From the NCBI RefSeq assembly GCF_963169125.1, contig NC_084797.1:94273868-94337867 (forward strand): a stretch of DNA of 64,000 nt. The letters are read 5' to 3'. This document shows, piece after piece, positions 11,445-21,639 of the stretch. Numbering within the stretch: position 1 is the stretch's first letter; each line of letters starts with the position of its first letter. Source of the DNA: Humulus lupulus. Its lineage: Eukaryota > Streptophyta > Magnoliopsida > Rosales > Cannabaceae. The notes beneath the pieces are model-generated. The model saw only the letters and a list, made by a program, of their open reading frames with translations. It was not told the DNA's origin and did not search any database. A program made the position numbers and the translations under genes.

Positions 11445-12049
11445 GAGACCTCATCCCGAAAGCAAAAAAGGTTCACATATAAATGGGAGGATTGCTACAA
11501 AACACAAAGGAATGGGCTCAAAACCTCTAGGCACAAACATTCTAAATGACCCACTACGGGGTATGAATAAAGGGGCATGCAACAAGATTAACTCACGACA
11601 AGCTCAGGCCAAAATCCCCTATCCCGAGCAGTGCAAATTTGGACCCAATGAACATAAGCGAAAAAAAGAATATACCTCATAAAATGAGACACTGTCGTGG
11701 TCAAAAGGAGGTTGAGGGCCAAATGCATCGTCAGGTCAAAAAGAGCCAAATGGTCGAAAGTACGTGCCTGCAGAAACAAAGGAAAAGGGTGTTTTAGTCC
11801 TCAAATGCTTGCATGGATATAGACATACAAGAAATAAACTCAAATATAAAAAAAAATAAAAAAGGGGGGAAAGAGAAGGGAAAAGATAACGATAATGAGG
11901 TTGTGGGGGATTTAACCACTCACCTCTTGAAAGGAGCAAGGATCCCAAAACCACTAAGCTGAAGAGGTAAGGTGTAAATAATAGGCATGAAGGCCTATTT
12001 ATAAGAATCAAAGAGGAGAGTCTACCAGAGCACCTAAAGGTCCTCTCCT
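11445..12049. other. non-coding region upstream of the antisense gene
   Basis: No conserved coding sequence seen. On the minus strand this is the 5' flank of the antisense gene and would have to hold its promoter. Minus-strand TATA-like words occur near 11990-12003 (TTATAAATAGG), about 550 bases before the antisense ATG, but this is only suggestive. Confidence 0.45.
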
Positions 12050-12064
12050 AGACTAGGGGGCAAG
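12050..12064 (+). other. polypurine tract of the Tat element
   Basis: AGACTAGGGGGCAAG directly precedes the 3' LTR. A purine-rich run at this place primes plus-strand DNA synthesis during reverse transcription. Confidence 0.8.
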
Positions 12065-12300
12065 TGTGGATGCTTAAAATTCCAGGCTTGTGACAGGTCC
12101 AAAACACGAGCATTTGGGTCTCTGTCACAGAAAGGGCCTCGCGCATCTGGGCATGCCTCGCCCAGGCTAGCACCTCGCGCGCCCATGGCATCCCAGACGA
12201 CCTTGCCATGCCTTGGCCATGTCACCAGGGCCTCGCGACGGATGGAATTGCCTCGCTTCGTCCATGCCACTAGGGCCTCTTGAGACCACTGTCTCACGCC

Positions 12301-12644
12301 CATCTCCCTTTGGCGCACCCAGTGAGGGCCTCACGAGACCATTGTCTCACGCCTCGCACAACGTGCGGTGGCTCACGTCTCACACCCATCTCCCTTCAGC
12401 GCACTCAGTGAGGGCCACGCGAGACCATAGTCTTGTGCCTCGCACAGCGTGCAGTGCCTCACGTCTCGCGCCCATGTCCCTTCAGCGAACCCAGCGAAGG
12501 CCTCGCGAGACCATTGTCTCGCGCCTCGCACTGCATGTAGCGTCTCACGCCTCGCGCCCATCTCCCTTCGGCGCACCCAGCGAGGGCCTCGCGAGACCAT
12601 TGTCTTGCACCTCGCACAGCATGCAGCGCCTCACTTCTTGCGCC
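12301..12644 (+). repeat. four 86-bp tandem repeats in the 3' LTR
   Basis: The anchor CATCTCCCTT (CATGTCCCTT in copy 3) starts at 12301, 12387, 12473 and 12559, exactly 86 bases apart, matching the array at 795-1138 copy for copy. Confidence 0.95.
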
Positions 12645-13298
12645 CTAGGGGTGGTATCTCGACCAACGGGCCCCTCGCTAGGGGAAGCGTCTCGCGCACC
12701 AACATGCACCTTGCTAGGGGTGGCGTCTCGCGTGCATGGTAGCGTCTCTCGAGACAAGACAACTTCACTTGGTCATGCCTACTCCACTAATGTGGTCATG
12801 GATTGTCACATGAGCCTCATGCCATAAGAAAGGACAAGTTCCCCAAGAAGACAAGCATCTCGCGGAGGTAGCCGCATCCTTAGGGGGCTCGCGAGACATG
12901 ACCTCTGCAAGGTGTCTCACGTCCTTAGGGGCCTCACGAGACATGGCCTCTTTGAGGCATCTTGTACCAAATATCTCGTGCGATTCGATGCAAAGTCAGA
13001 AGAGGTACAAAGCGCACTTACAAACCAAAAGGAAGTAGAGTACGGAGACAAGGCCCACTCCGGACAAGTAGTCATTGTACAAATAAGGTACCTATTGTTG
13101 TCCTCACCAGCCAGTCTGTAACACTCGTACTAGGAAAGTAGTGGAGGCACAGTCAAGTATTAAAGTGGAGGTGCTCCCACAGACTCTGACCATGTACTGG
13201 AGCCGACACCACTACACCTGATACCATTCTCCTGACTCCGTACTTGCGTACAATCTGGTCCCTTGGACCACAATGTATCAGGGGCCATTAGAGCCCAC

Positions 13299-13305
13299 TA
13301 TAAAA
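13299..13305 (+). promoter_or_regulatory. TATA box of the Tat 3' LTR
   Basis: TATAAAA in CCCACTATAAAAGGAATT, the same context as 1806-1812. Confidence 0.7.
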
Positions 13306-13512
13306 GGAATTCTAGTTCCACATGGAAGGGGGTTGGTTGGAAAAAACACTGTAGCACTACACCATAACAAAATACAAGTTCATTTCACCATTTTCTTTCT
13401 GCAACTATTCTTTGAGTTTCTGATTAAATGTTTGAAGTTTTTCATTGATAAGCTCTATATTTCAATTCTTCTAACTTAACTTGGTTGACGAGTTCTCACT
13501 GTCAACAAGAGA

Positions 13513-14029
13513 GTTTAGAGAGAATATGAAGAGGAGAAGAAGAATATATGCTAAAAAAAGAGGGAAAATGCCAAATGATGAGTTGTTATCATCTTTTCTA
13601 TCCTTGCAACCAAATGACTAAAATATCCCTCCCATCTATTTACCCACTTAGCCATCCTCAAGGTTGATTTGGTAATCATACCTCTATTACTAGTTACCCC
13701 AAATAATAATTTATTCTAGACCCAACTCGAATATTTTTCTTTATTACATTCTGTTATGATCGCTTGAAAGAATCCACTATAGTGGAAAATCAATAAAATG
13801 CAATAATCATATAAATCAAATAAATATAACCTCAGCAGGTCAATTTACAATTATGAATGTTCTCACTAATGACGGGTCTAAAACACATCTAATTCATATA
13901 TAAATTCACATATGAAAGCACATAATTCACAATGTGACCAATATACCCTTGGTCAGTCGAATTTACCAAAATGACCTTTCTTTAAGAAAGTGGATATTAC
14001 ACTTTTCTTACTCTAAGTTTGGTTTCAGG
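13513..14029 (-). repeat. LTR-like fragment, right half of the Tat target
   Basis: It continues the sequence broken at 508. Words such as GGTCAATTTACAATTATG and CAATATACCCTTGGTC resemble, in order, the minus-oriented gypsy LTR at 30310-30400 (GGTCAAAATTACAAATATG, CCCTTATTAACAAG). It is a diverged relative of that LTR type. No gene. Confidence 0.45.
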
Positions 14030-14462
14030 GTGTCCTTCTAGGTTTTTGTTCACGTCTGCGACTTGTCCATTTGCTTGAGGATGTGCTACTGCTGAGAAAT
14101 TTTTAACAATTTCCCGGTGAACACAAATGCATGTGAAATGTTTGCTATCGAATTGAGTCCCATTGCTGATACTATGTTATTGGGTAACCCGTATCGATAA
14201 ATTATGTTCTTCTCTACAAAGTCCAACCCTTTCTTTAATATGACCATTATGAGTGACTCAACTTCCGTTTGTTCAGTGAAGTAATCCACAACCACCACTA
14301 CGTACTTTACTCTTCCATGACAAGTATGGAGCTGTCCAATGAGATCTTTCCCCTATATAGAAAATGGCCACGGACTTTGTATATGCTTGAGCTCATTAAA
14401 GAGCCCTTGGCATCTTGGAAAATATTTTGCACTTGTCACACATCTTGATGAACTCCATGAAG
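14030..14462 (-). pseudogene. minus-strand Tat-type integrase fragment
   Basis: On the minus strand FIKMCDKCKIF (end of the zinc region) is followed by GKDLIGQLH and VVVDYFTEQTEVESL at about 14298-14260, the start of an integrase catalytic core with its first aspartate intact. IIYRYGLPNNIVSAMGLNS follows, where the family's second catalytic D-N-G reads A-M-G. The fragment stops at 14462 where copia-type LTR sequence begins; the upstream part of the same element resumes at 18270. Confidence 0.8.
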
Positions 14463-16333
14463 TCTATTAGGGTTGATGCCCTAAGAGTATGTGTGAAGAT
14501 ATTTTATTTGTAGAATTAAATAAGAGTAGATTTTTCTTATAATTGAATGTTTAAATTATAAATGTATAATTATTATAAATATAAAAAATTTCCATATTCA
14601 TTAATGAAAGTTTGATCTTGTATTAGTACGAGATGATTAAGATCATAAATAATGAATAAAATAGTCAGCAATATATTAAAGTTTGAAATCTTTAATGAAG
14701 GGTTGCTAGTATGGTTCACTAATTATTTTTGTAATACATGTGATTTGGATACAGATAACTGATGTAGATAGACATCTTACTAAAAGATTATATATGATAG
14801 GACTAATATGAATTAATTTCTTTAAAAACATACTCTTTGCCTTATAGATTTAATTCATAAATTATGATGATCATAAGTAGAATTGTCTAAATCCTAAGTA
14901 ATCATGAACTCCTATTCATGTCTGCTGGGTCTCTTGATTCACTCATTATGCCCACTTAGAATAATGGGGCCAGTGACTTTTATTTTGGAGATTCAACAAC
15001 ATGAATAGCTTAGAACATGATCTTACAAGATTTGGAATCCAAGATCCTAATAAGATTTAATATTGAATCCCTTAATGGTTAATTCTGGATAAGAATAGTT
15101 ATTAAGCTCAAATTTATAAAATAATTATAAATTAACTATTCACTAATGAATTAATAGTATTTAAGGAACAAGAGGTAATTAGAAGGGTAAAACGATAATT
15201 ATGACCGACTATAATTAACGAACCAATAATTAGAACACATAACAACATGAAGTGATTATATCATTGGACTACATTAAATAAGTCAGAAAATATAGTTCTA
15301 TAATAACTAAGAGTTGAATTTCATATCTATAGTGTAATAATAATGGAATTAATAAATAAGATTATTTACTCAAACAATTTAATTAATAGTCTAGTTTATT
15401 AGAACTTAGTATTATAGGTCCATGGTTCACAAGTCGCATCTATACTACACTATTTAGGGTGTGAGTGGTATTGACAAAATAAATAGACAAATGACAAAAT
15501 TGAAAGGAATTAAATTTCAATGGAAAAGATATAATTATGTGATAATCACATGTAATTAATTAATTTAACTAATATATTTTATTTGAAATATATATATATA
15601 TATTAGTTGAGAATAATATTAATTAAGAAAGTGTGCTATTAATTTATTTTATCATTCTAAATTATTTAGATTTATAAAATAAAGCTAATTTTTAATTAGC
15701 TGATATTTATGCATTATGAAATGACACATTATTTTAAGGCATGGATATTTTATCTTATTAATAAAATCAATAAATGAGAAAAAATTTGGGAAGTACAACA
15801 TTTCTACATGCTAGAAATTGTGATAATTGTCCTGTGACCTTGGTTCAGACTTAAAGTTGACTTGTTCAAATTTTTAATGTTAAACTTTGAATTATTTTAT
15901 TTATTAAATTATTATTTAAAATATATATTTTTATTTGATTAAATAATTAAATGTAAACCTAATTAGTTATTGTCTGAGTCTATATTGATAGATATTTTAG
16001 GTTTAAAAAAATCTAATGTATCGTAATTTTCAGAGCAAGACACATTGTTAAGTGTTTAGAGAAATCCTAACAAAGAATGATACACTCTCTTAGATTCTCT
16101 CATTCTCCAACATCTCTTGATCTCGTGTGTTGAGTAAATCAAGAAAGTATATATTGCCCATCTCATCCTACGTACTCACACACGTCCTAGTGTATTGAGC
16201 ATTTTCTTGGAAAATTGTGTTGTTGATCTTTGTGCAATCTTGTTGATTCAATTTTCGTTACTTTATACTAAAATATGCTGATGATACTTGATAGGCTACA
16301 AGAGATATTAGATCTGGATCTATACATATACTA
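14463..16333 (+). repeat. copia-type LTR-like sequence, no gene
   Basis: 1.9 kb of AT-rich sequence without a coding frame, starting TTAGGGTTGATGCCCTAA, similar to the start of the S-family LTR (GGGTTTTATGCCCTAA at 54614). It ends with AGATATTAGATCTGG near 16312, comparable to AATATTAGATCTACATG near the end of the S LTR (minus copy at 58048-58065). Length is close to the 1811-bp S LTR. It interrupts the minus-strand Tat fragment; I could not find a target duplication. Confidence 0.5.
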
Positions 16334-17254
16334 TGTTGAGGTTTGTTAAATATATTGTTAAGATGTTTACACAATGTGGTGCAAAACACTTAACGATTTT
16401 CACTAAAGTTGAAGTGAAAATATGAGATTTTGTTGTATGTATCTATAATTAAATTTTATGGTTCTGGAGTGATATAATAAAGTATCTAAGCATGCCCCAA
16501 AATTGGGAGCATTTGGAGGTGTTTATGGTCACTTTTTAGAAGTTAGACCTGCAAATATGGCGTTTCATCGCCTCCTTGTAGGTGATGCATCGCCTAAATT
16601 GTGAAATATGTGATGAGATACTACAGGCGATGCATCGCTTGACATGTCCATACGTTTATGTGGTTTTAGGTCCAAATGAAGTGTTAAAATATCTAATCCT
16701 ATAGGTTACACTTAATGACAGTGTCCACACTATAAATAAGGCTCATTATAAATTAAAATCTTTGATCAGAATTTTCAACTCTCTTTCTCCCTCTAACCTG
16801 TCTCTCTAGCTCTCAAAGATCATAAGTTTTCTCCAAGAAACTCACCAAGAATAGCTTGAATTGTGTGAGTTTCAAAGGCTTGTTAAATCCCAAATTTGAT
16901 TCTATCTTGGTCCAGCTTCAAGCAATTAATGGGAAGGTTTGGAAAAGATATTTTGGACAACAATACTCCTCATGTATAAGATTATGTTGTACCCCTAGTT
17001 TGACGATTCAATTGCTCAATTAAAAATTTTGTATTTCTCTAAACCCTAACTTTTAATTGTGATTATATTGTTAGTATTGATGATTAAATGTTTCTAAATT
17101 CATGTTATAATTATATAATCACTTAATCTTTAATTATCAAGATTTGCATTCATACTTTGAATATGGTTTTTGATTAGTTTCTAGGGTTTGTAATATTGAA
17201 TTAATTCATTTAATCGTTGTTAATAAAGAAAGTATAACACATAAATTTCCAACA
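16334..17254 (+). repeat. copia-A-type LTR, subfamily a
   Basis: It begins TGTTGAGGTTTGTTAAATAT and ends TTTCCAACA. The layout matches the copia-A LTRs (start GATTGGTTAAATAC, end CAACA) but the wording is diverged. It carries two palindromes, GGTGATGCATCGCC at 16581-16594 and GGCGATGCATCGCT at 16626-16639, and a TATA box TATAAATA at 16731-16738. The truncated LTR of the minus-strand copia copy at 43617-43728 is of this subfamily. Confidence 0.7.
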
Positions 17255-17257
17255 TAT

Positions 17258-18199
17258 TGTTAGGATTGGTTAAATACATAGTGAAATTGGTCATGCGCAA
17301 AGAAATGCAAAAACCATTATGATTTCACTAAAGTCAACATGAGTAGTTTGACTTTTTTGTAGGCATTTAAAAAATATATTTTTGGGTCTAAAGTGTTTCT
17401 TTGGAGTATATTAGAGTACTCAAAAAGTTTGGAGGCATTTGAAGATATTTTGGGTTGATGTACTGTGTAAAAAGTCAGTGGCAGTGGCGATGCATCACCT
17501 GTTGAGAGGCGATACATTGCCTACCTAGTGAAATCCCACACAAGCAATACATTGCCTGCATGATGGTGATGCATATCACATGGGTTGTCCATACAGAGCC
17601 ATACAATTACGTGGTTTTTGCTCCAAAACTTATTTCAAAAGGATATAATTTCATTGGTTAACACTAACGACAGTTCCTACACTATTTAACGAGTTCATAT
17701 GAGATTTTGGTGAATTGATCACTTTTCCCTCTATCTTTCTAAAACTCTCTCTGAAATTCATAAATATTACTAGTTTTCTCTAAAATCTTCATCAAGAAAG
17801 CTTGACTTGTATGAAGACTAAGGCTTGTTAATCCCAATCTCATTTCACCATTGTAGTAGGTTCAAGAAATCTCTTATGGGAGGCTTGAAATAGAGAATTT
17901 TAGACAACAATTTCAATCATGTCAAGCCTTCTTGTCATCTCTATTGTTTATGACATAAAATCATAAGCTTATGATTTTATGTTACTAGGTTTTCTCCCTA
18001 CAAAGGTCATTTCTTTCTGTTGATCTAATTTGTAATGTTCTTCCATTGTGTATATTGTTATATTGTGATTAGTTCTCTTAAATTGCAATATTCAATTTCT
18101 AATCATAAGCCATAATCGCAGCATATTGATCCTTGCTCGATATTAATAGAATTATTTTGTAATACACCTTCTGCTACACATTATTATTTAAACATTTAA
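17258..18199 (+). repeat. copia-A-type LTR, subfamily b
   Basis: It begins TGTTAGGATTGGTTAAATAC three bases after the previous LTR and parallels the copia-A1 and A2 LTRs at 24897 and 47728, including GTATGAAGACTAAGGCTTGT near 17810. Palindrome-like words lie at 17486-17499 (GGCGATGCATCACC) and 17508-17521 (GGCGATACATTGCC). The right end is unclear and set where the 35-bp duplication begins. Confidence 0.65.
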
Positions 18200-18269
18200 T
18201 ACAAACATATACTTTAATCATTGGGCCAAAATTATACAAACATATACTTTAATCATTGGGCCAAAATTA
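18200..18269 (+). repeat. perfect 35-bp tandem duplication
   Basis: The 35 bases at 18200-18234 are repeated without change at 18235-18269. The second copy reads on the minus strand into the Tat fragment (FWPND, family YYWPTM), so the duplication lies at the right junction of the inserted LTR block. Confidence 0.95.
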
Positions 18270-20002
18270 GCCCTGTCTTAGTATTTTCTTTGATAATGTG
18301 GTCTCCACTAAACCCCTGATGGGCTTTTTATAGAAGGGTTTTGAATTTTCCACGATAACATACCTAAACAATGGAACTGAATAACCACGCCTGTATATGT
18401 AACTATCTTGTAAGGAAGGGTGGGGAGGTTTGTAATGCAGTTTGCGTGCCTTATTTATATTCACCAGGAAAATCTCTTGCTGTAGGTACTTGATGATGGG
18501 GGTCATTCACGTCTCTAATTTTTCAATCAACATGTTCTTAGGTTGTTCATTTATACTAGGTTATGGTAGGAATTCCATGGGCATGATGTTCAAAGCATTT
18601 TCCAACTTCGCTAATGCATAAGCGTTTGAATTTTGTTCATGGGGTACTTGATCGATGGAATAGTTGTCCAGTTGAGCTAGAATTTCTTTAGCATTCGCTA
18701 AGTCGAAGGCCATCATGGTTCCTCGAGCATGGTATTCTCCCAGTAATTGATTCATCACCAGTTGTGAATCATTGTATATCTTTAACAACTTGGCCTTTAA
18801 CTTTTTAGTCATCCTCACTTAAGCAATGAGTACTTCATATTCCACTTCATTGTTGATCTCATTGAACCTAATCCTTAGTGCGGAAGGTATGCGATGTCCT
18901 TCTGTTGTACTTAGGTTCATTCCAACACCAACACAATGTTCGTAGGATGTATCATCAATGAAGACCTAAAAATAATTCTTCTCTAATCGTTGGGCCTCTT
19001 CATCCTCCAACAGAGATGTGCATTTGACAATCAATATGCCAAAGCTTGGCAATTGATGGATGTTCCTGGTATTAGGTTGTCTCATACTGTCCAAGTTTGA
19101 TCCCCCACTTCTACAATCATCTAGATGCATATGGTCATTGGAGTACATGTCGAAGAGGTTGATATATTAGCACCTTAATGGGATGAGCTTGGAAGTATGG
19201 TTGGAGCATCTTTGAGGCAAACATCAAGCAATATACAAAATTTTTGAGGTAAAGATACCTGGTCTCGGCCCCAATCATCCTTTTACTATCGTAACATATG
19301 GTGTGTTGGACCATATCTTCATTTTATGCTCATTGACAACTAAGTATACAAACATGTTCTTCCCTTTCTACTGGCTTCGACAACACCAGGGACTAAGAAA
19401 AGTGTTGCTTGAGCACTTTAAAGGGTTGCTCGCAGTCTTCTGTCTATTCAAACTTTTTATTTCCCCTGTGTAGATTGAAAAATGGGACGTATTTTTCCAT
19501 CGATTGTGATACAAAACTACTAAGGGTAGCGATCCAACCAATTAAATTTTGTGCATCTTCATTCTTTCATAGAGACTCCATGTAAAGCAAGACTTTTATT
19601 TTATCCGGGTTTGCTTGATGCCCCTGGATTTTTCTATGTATCCAAATTCTTCAACATGCCCCCTATACTTTCTTGCATTTCACCAACATCTCATCAATAC
19701 ATACTTCCATGTTACTCCCAATTTAATCTTTGAACATCTTAATGACCAATCACTAGTATGTGGCTCTTCTGTTCTTCAGACCGAATGACGTAGCTTTATA
19801 ACAATATAGCCCTTTATTGATTATGAACGAAGTATGCTCTTCTTCAGGGGTGAAGAATTTAAATCCATTCACCTTAAGTAAGGAATCCCATAGGGTAGTC
19901 TTATCCTTTGTGGATGAAGACTCTGAATACATAATCACATTCATGTAGTGCATATCCAAGTAGAATTTTCTCTGATCTCTCGTGTTATGTGTTCTACACA
20001 AA
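18270..20002 (-). pseudogene. minus-strand Tat-type RT and RNase H fragment
   Basis: On the minus strand, from 20002 downwards, RT text appears: PEEEHTSFIINKGLYCYKA, SFGLKNRRATY, a damaged YVDD region near 19700, GIKANPDKIKVLL-like text and FVSQSMEKYVPFFNL near 19500. An RNase H of the second (Tat) type follows: VFIDDTSYEHCVGVGMNL, NNEVEYE, YNDSQLVMNQLL and VPHEQNSNAYALAKL at 18960-18600. LQDSYIYRRGYSVPLFR and LSKKILRQG at 18420-18270 lead into the integrase fragment at 14462. Many stops and frameshifts. Confidence 0.82.
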
Positions 20003-20022
20003 CCAAATCTTGAAGCAAGGAT

Positions 20023-20352
20023 TTGAGTATTGTAGAAGATGAGAAAATTTCAATCATTGTTCATCATTACGTGGAGGCTCTCATGGAGATAAACCCTCAA
20101 GCCGCAGCTCAAGCTGTATCACATGTCGTAGGCAACAACAAAGAGAATCCTAGTGTTGTGGATGATGTTGAGGAGGATCTTGAGGAAGATCCTGAAGAGG
20201 ACTCTGAGAAGGACCTTAATGAGGACAAGGAGGGAGACTTCGACATGGATATATTAGTTGATATAGCAGCTAGGACACAACATTTTTGCTTTATTTTTGA
20301 GATATCAATGGTTAGGGTAGACCCAGTGAGGATATCCCAAACCTATAGTTAG
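20023..20352 (+). CDS. unknown acidic 109-codon ORF
   Basis: I do not recognise it. It starts MSIVEDEKISIIVHH and has a strongly acidic middle (VVDDVEEDLEEDPEEDSEKD) built from near-repeats of GAGGATCTTGAGGAAGATCC. No membrane segment or known catalytic motif. It lies between a minus-strand RT fragment and a chromovirus gag and may be an N-terminal gag leader, a transduced gene piece or chance. An intron-like tract ending TTTCTCATAACAG at 20540 separates it from the next ATG. Confidence 0.3.
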   Translation: MSIVEDEKISIIVHHYVEALMEINPQAAAQAVSHVVGNNKENPSVVDDVEEDLEEDPEEDSEKDLNEDKEGDFDMDILVDIAARTQHFCFIFEISMVRVDPVRISQTYS

Positions 20353-20566
20353 GACTAACGGTGTAAATTTCTGTTAAATATGAACAAATCAAGTTAATAC
20401 TAATCTTATGTGTGTATAATTAAGACCAATTAAAATGAAAATGTAATTGTGTTTGGTGTGATATTGTTGCTTAGTCTGTTTTCTTAGGAGTTGCCCTTTA
20501 CAATTGGTCTTGATCTAATTGTTTCATTTTTCTCATAACAGAAGTTGTATTCTTTTGAAAATTTGA

Positions 20567-21610
20567 ATGGCTCTAATCACATTAGCAGTAAGATTAGCGG
20601 GACTTGGATTGAGTCTTCAACATGAACAACCTAGAATGGAGCAAGCTCATTTACAACCCCAAGCCTTAGGAATGGCAAAACAAATTGTTGAAATACGTCA
20701 AATGATGGAGGGTCAACTAGCTCAAATTCAACAGCTTCAAAAGAGTCAAGAGGATTCAGAGGCTCACCAAACATGAATGTTTAAGCACTTTTTCAATGAA
20801 TCATCCATCACCTAATAATGTCTAGAATAACCTTGGTCAACCTACGATTGAAAAATAAGACCGAGAACAACAACAAGAAGTTAAGCAGTCGAACCCACCA
20901 GTCGTGGTGCCTGCCGAAGCTCTTCTGAAGCCTAACTTTTTAGGGGATTACTTACCCATTGGTAGCTGAAGAATGCGTCAACATGGTGGACAAGATTTTT
21001 GACTTAATTAAAATAACTGAGCAAGAGAAGGTGACTTGCGCAATCTATATGCTTAGAAAAGATGCTAGAATTTGGTGTGACGCAGTAAAGATAAGTTGTG
21101 TGGTGGGGGAGATGCAGTGGATAGAGTTCTTAACCTTGTTCAATGGTAAGTATTATAGTAGAGCGGTAATTGAGCACAAAGTAAGTGAGTTTGCTAATCT
21201 GAAGCAAGGGTCATTGAATGTAAAAGAATATGGGCTAGAATAGAAAGAAGATAAGCGGAGAAACTAGAGGAAAGGAAGAATAACACTAACAATGATGGAC
21301 AATTTCAATTTAGCCAAAACAGACTTCTAGAGATACTCACTCTTAAGTTTACCCAGAACCCGAGGAGAAAGTGTTATCAGGGAACTCAAGACCAGCTAAT
21401 ATAGAAGACAACAAGAGAAAATCAGGACCTTCCAATCGAAGAATGACTAGTTTCAACACACTACCCAGGCATGAATTCAAATCTTGGCACAATAAGGGTG
21501 AGTGTAACTCAAGGGCGTGCTTTACTTCTAGTAAGTTAGGACACTTCACCAAAGATTGCCCAAATTTGAGCGGGAAGGATGGGAACGATAAGCAAAAGGA
21601 AACATAAGCC
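20567..21610 (+). pseudogene. gag: chromovirus-type gag fragment
   Basis: The region starts MALITLAVRLAGLGLSL. The capsid core reads AEECVNMVDKIFDLIKITEQ, VTCAIYMLRKDARIWCDAV, LFNGKYYSRAVIEHKVSEF and LKQGSLNVKEY at 20959-21243, characteristic of chromovirus/Tekay-type gypsy gag. The zinc knuckle CFTSSKLGHFTKDCPN at about 21520-21570 has lost its second cysteine (serine). Frame changes between the pieces. Gag would package element RNA. Confidence 0.75.
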
Positions 21611-21639
21611 CTGCCATACATTTATACCCTTACACAAGA

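Larger units (their letters stand above)
514..13507 (+). mobile_element. full-length Tat-type Ty3/gypsy retrotransposon
   Basis: The element is 12,994 bp. Both ends are fixed by TG...CA LTR termini and a perfect 5-bp target duplication AGAGA at 509-513 and 13508-13512. Order: 5' LTR, primer site, gag, protease, RT, RNase H plus a second RNase H domain, integrase, non-coding spacer, antisense gene, polypurine tract, 3' LTR. The second RNase H domain, the YCQYHKDIGH-type zinc finger and an extra gene after integrase are known traits of the Tat lineage (Retand/Grande-like members carry antisense ORFs). The coding parts contain many stops and at least two frameshifts, and the LTRs differ by many substitutions and indels (1501 versus 1443 bp), so it is old and inactive. 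Confidence 0.93.
12065..13507 (+). repeat. 3' LTR of the Tat element
   Basis: It begins TGTGGATGCTTAAAATTCCA and ends CTCACTGTCAACA, followed by the right target duplication AGAGA. It parallels the 5' LTR but is 58 bp shorter; differences include small indels near 12650 and 12960 and many substitutions. Confidence 0.93.
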
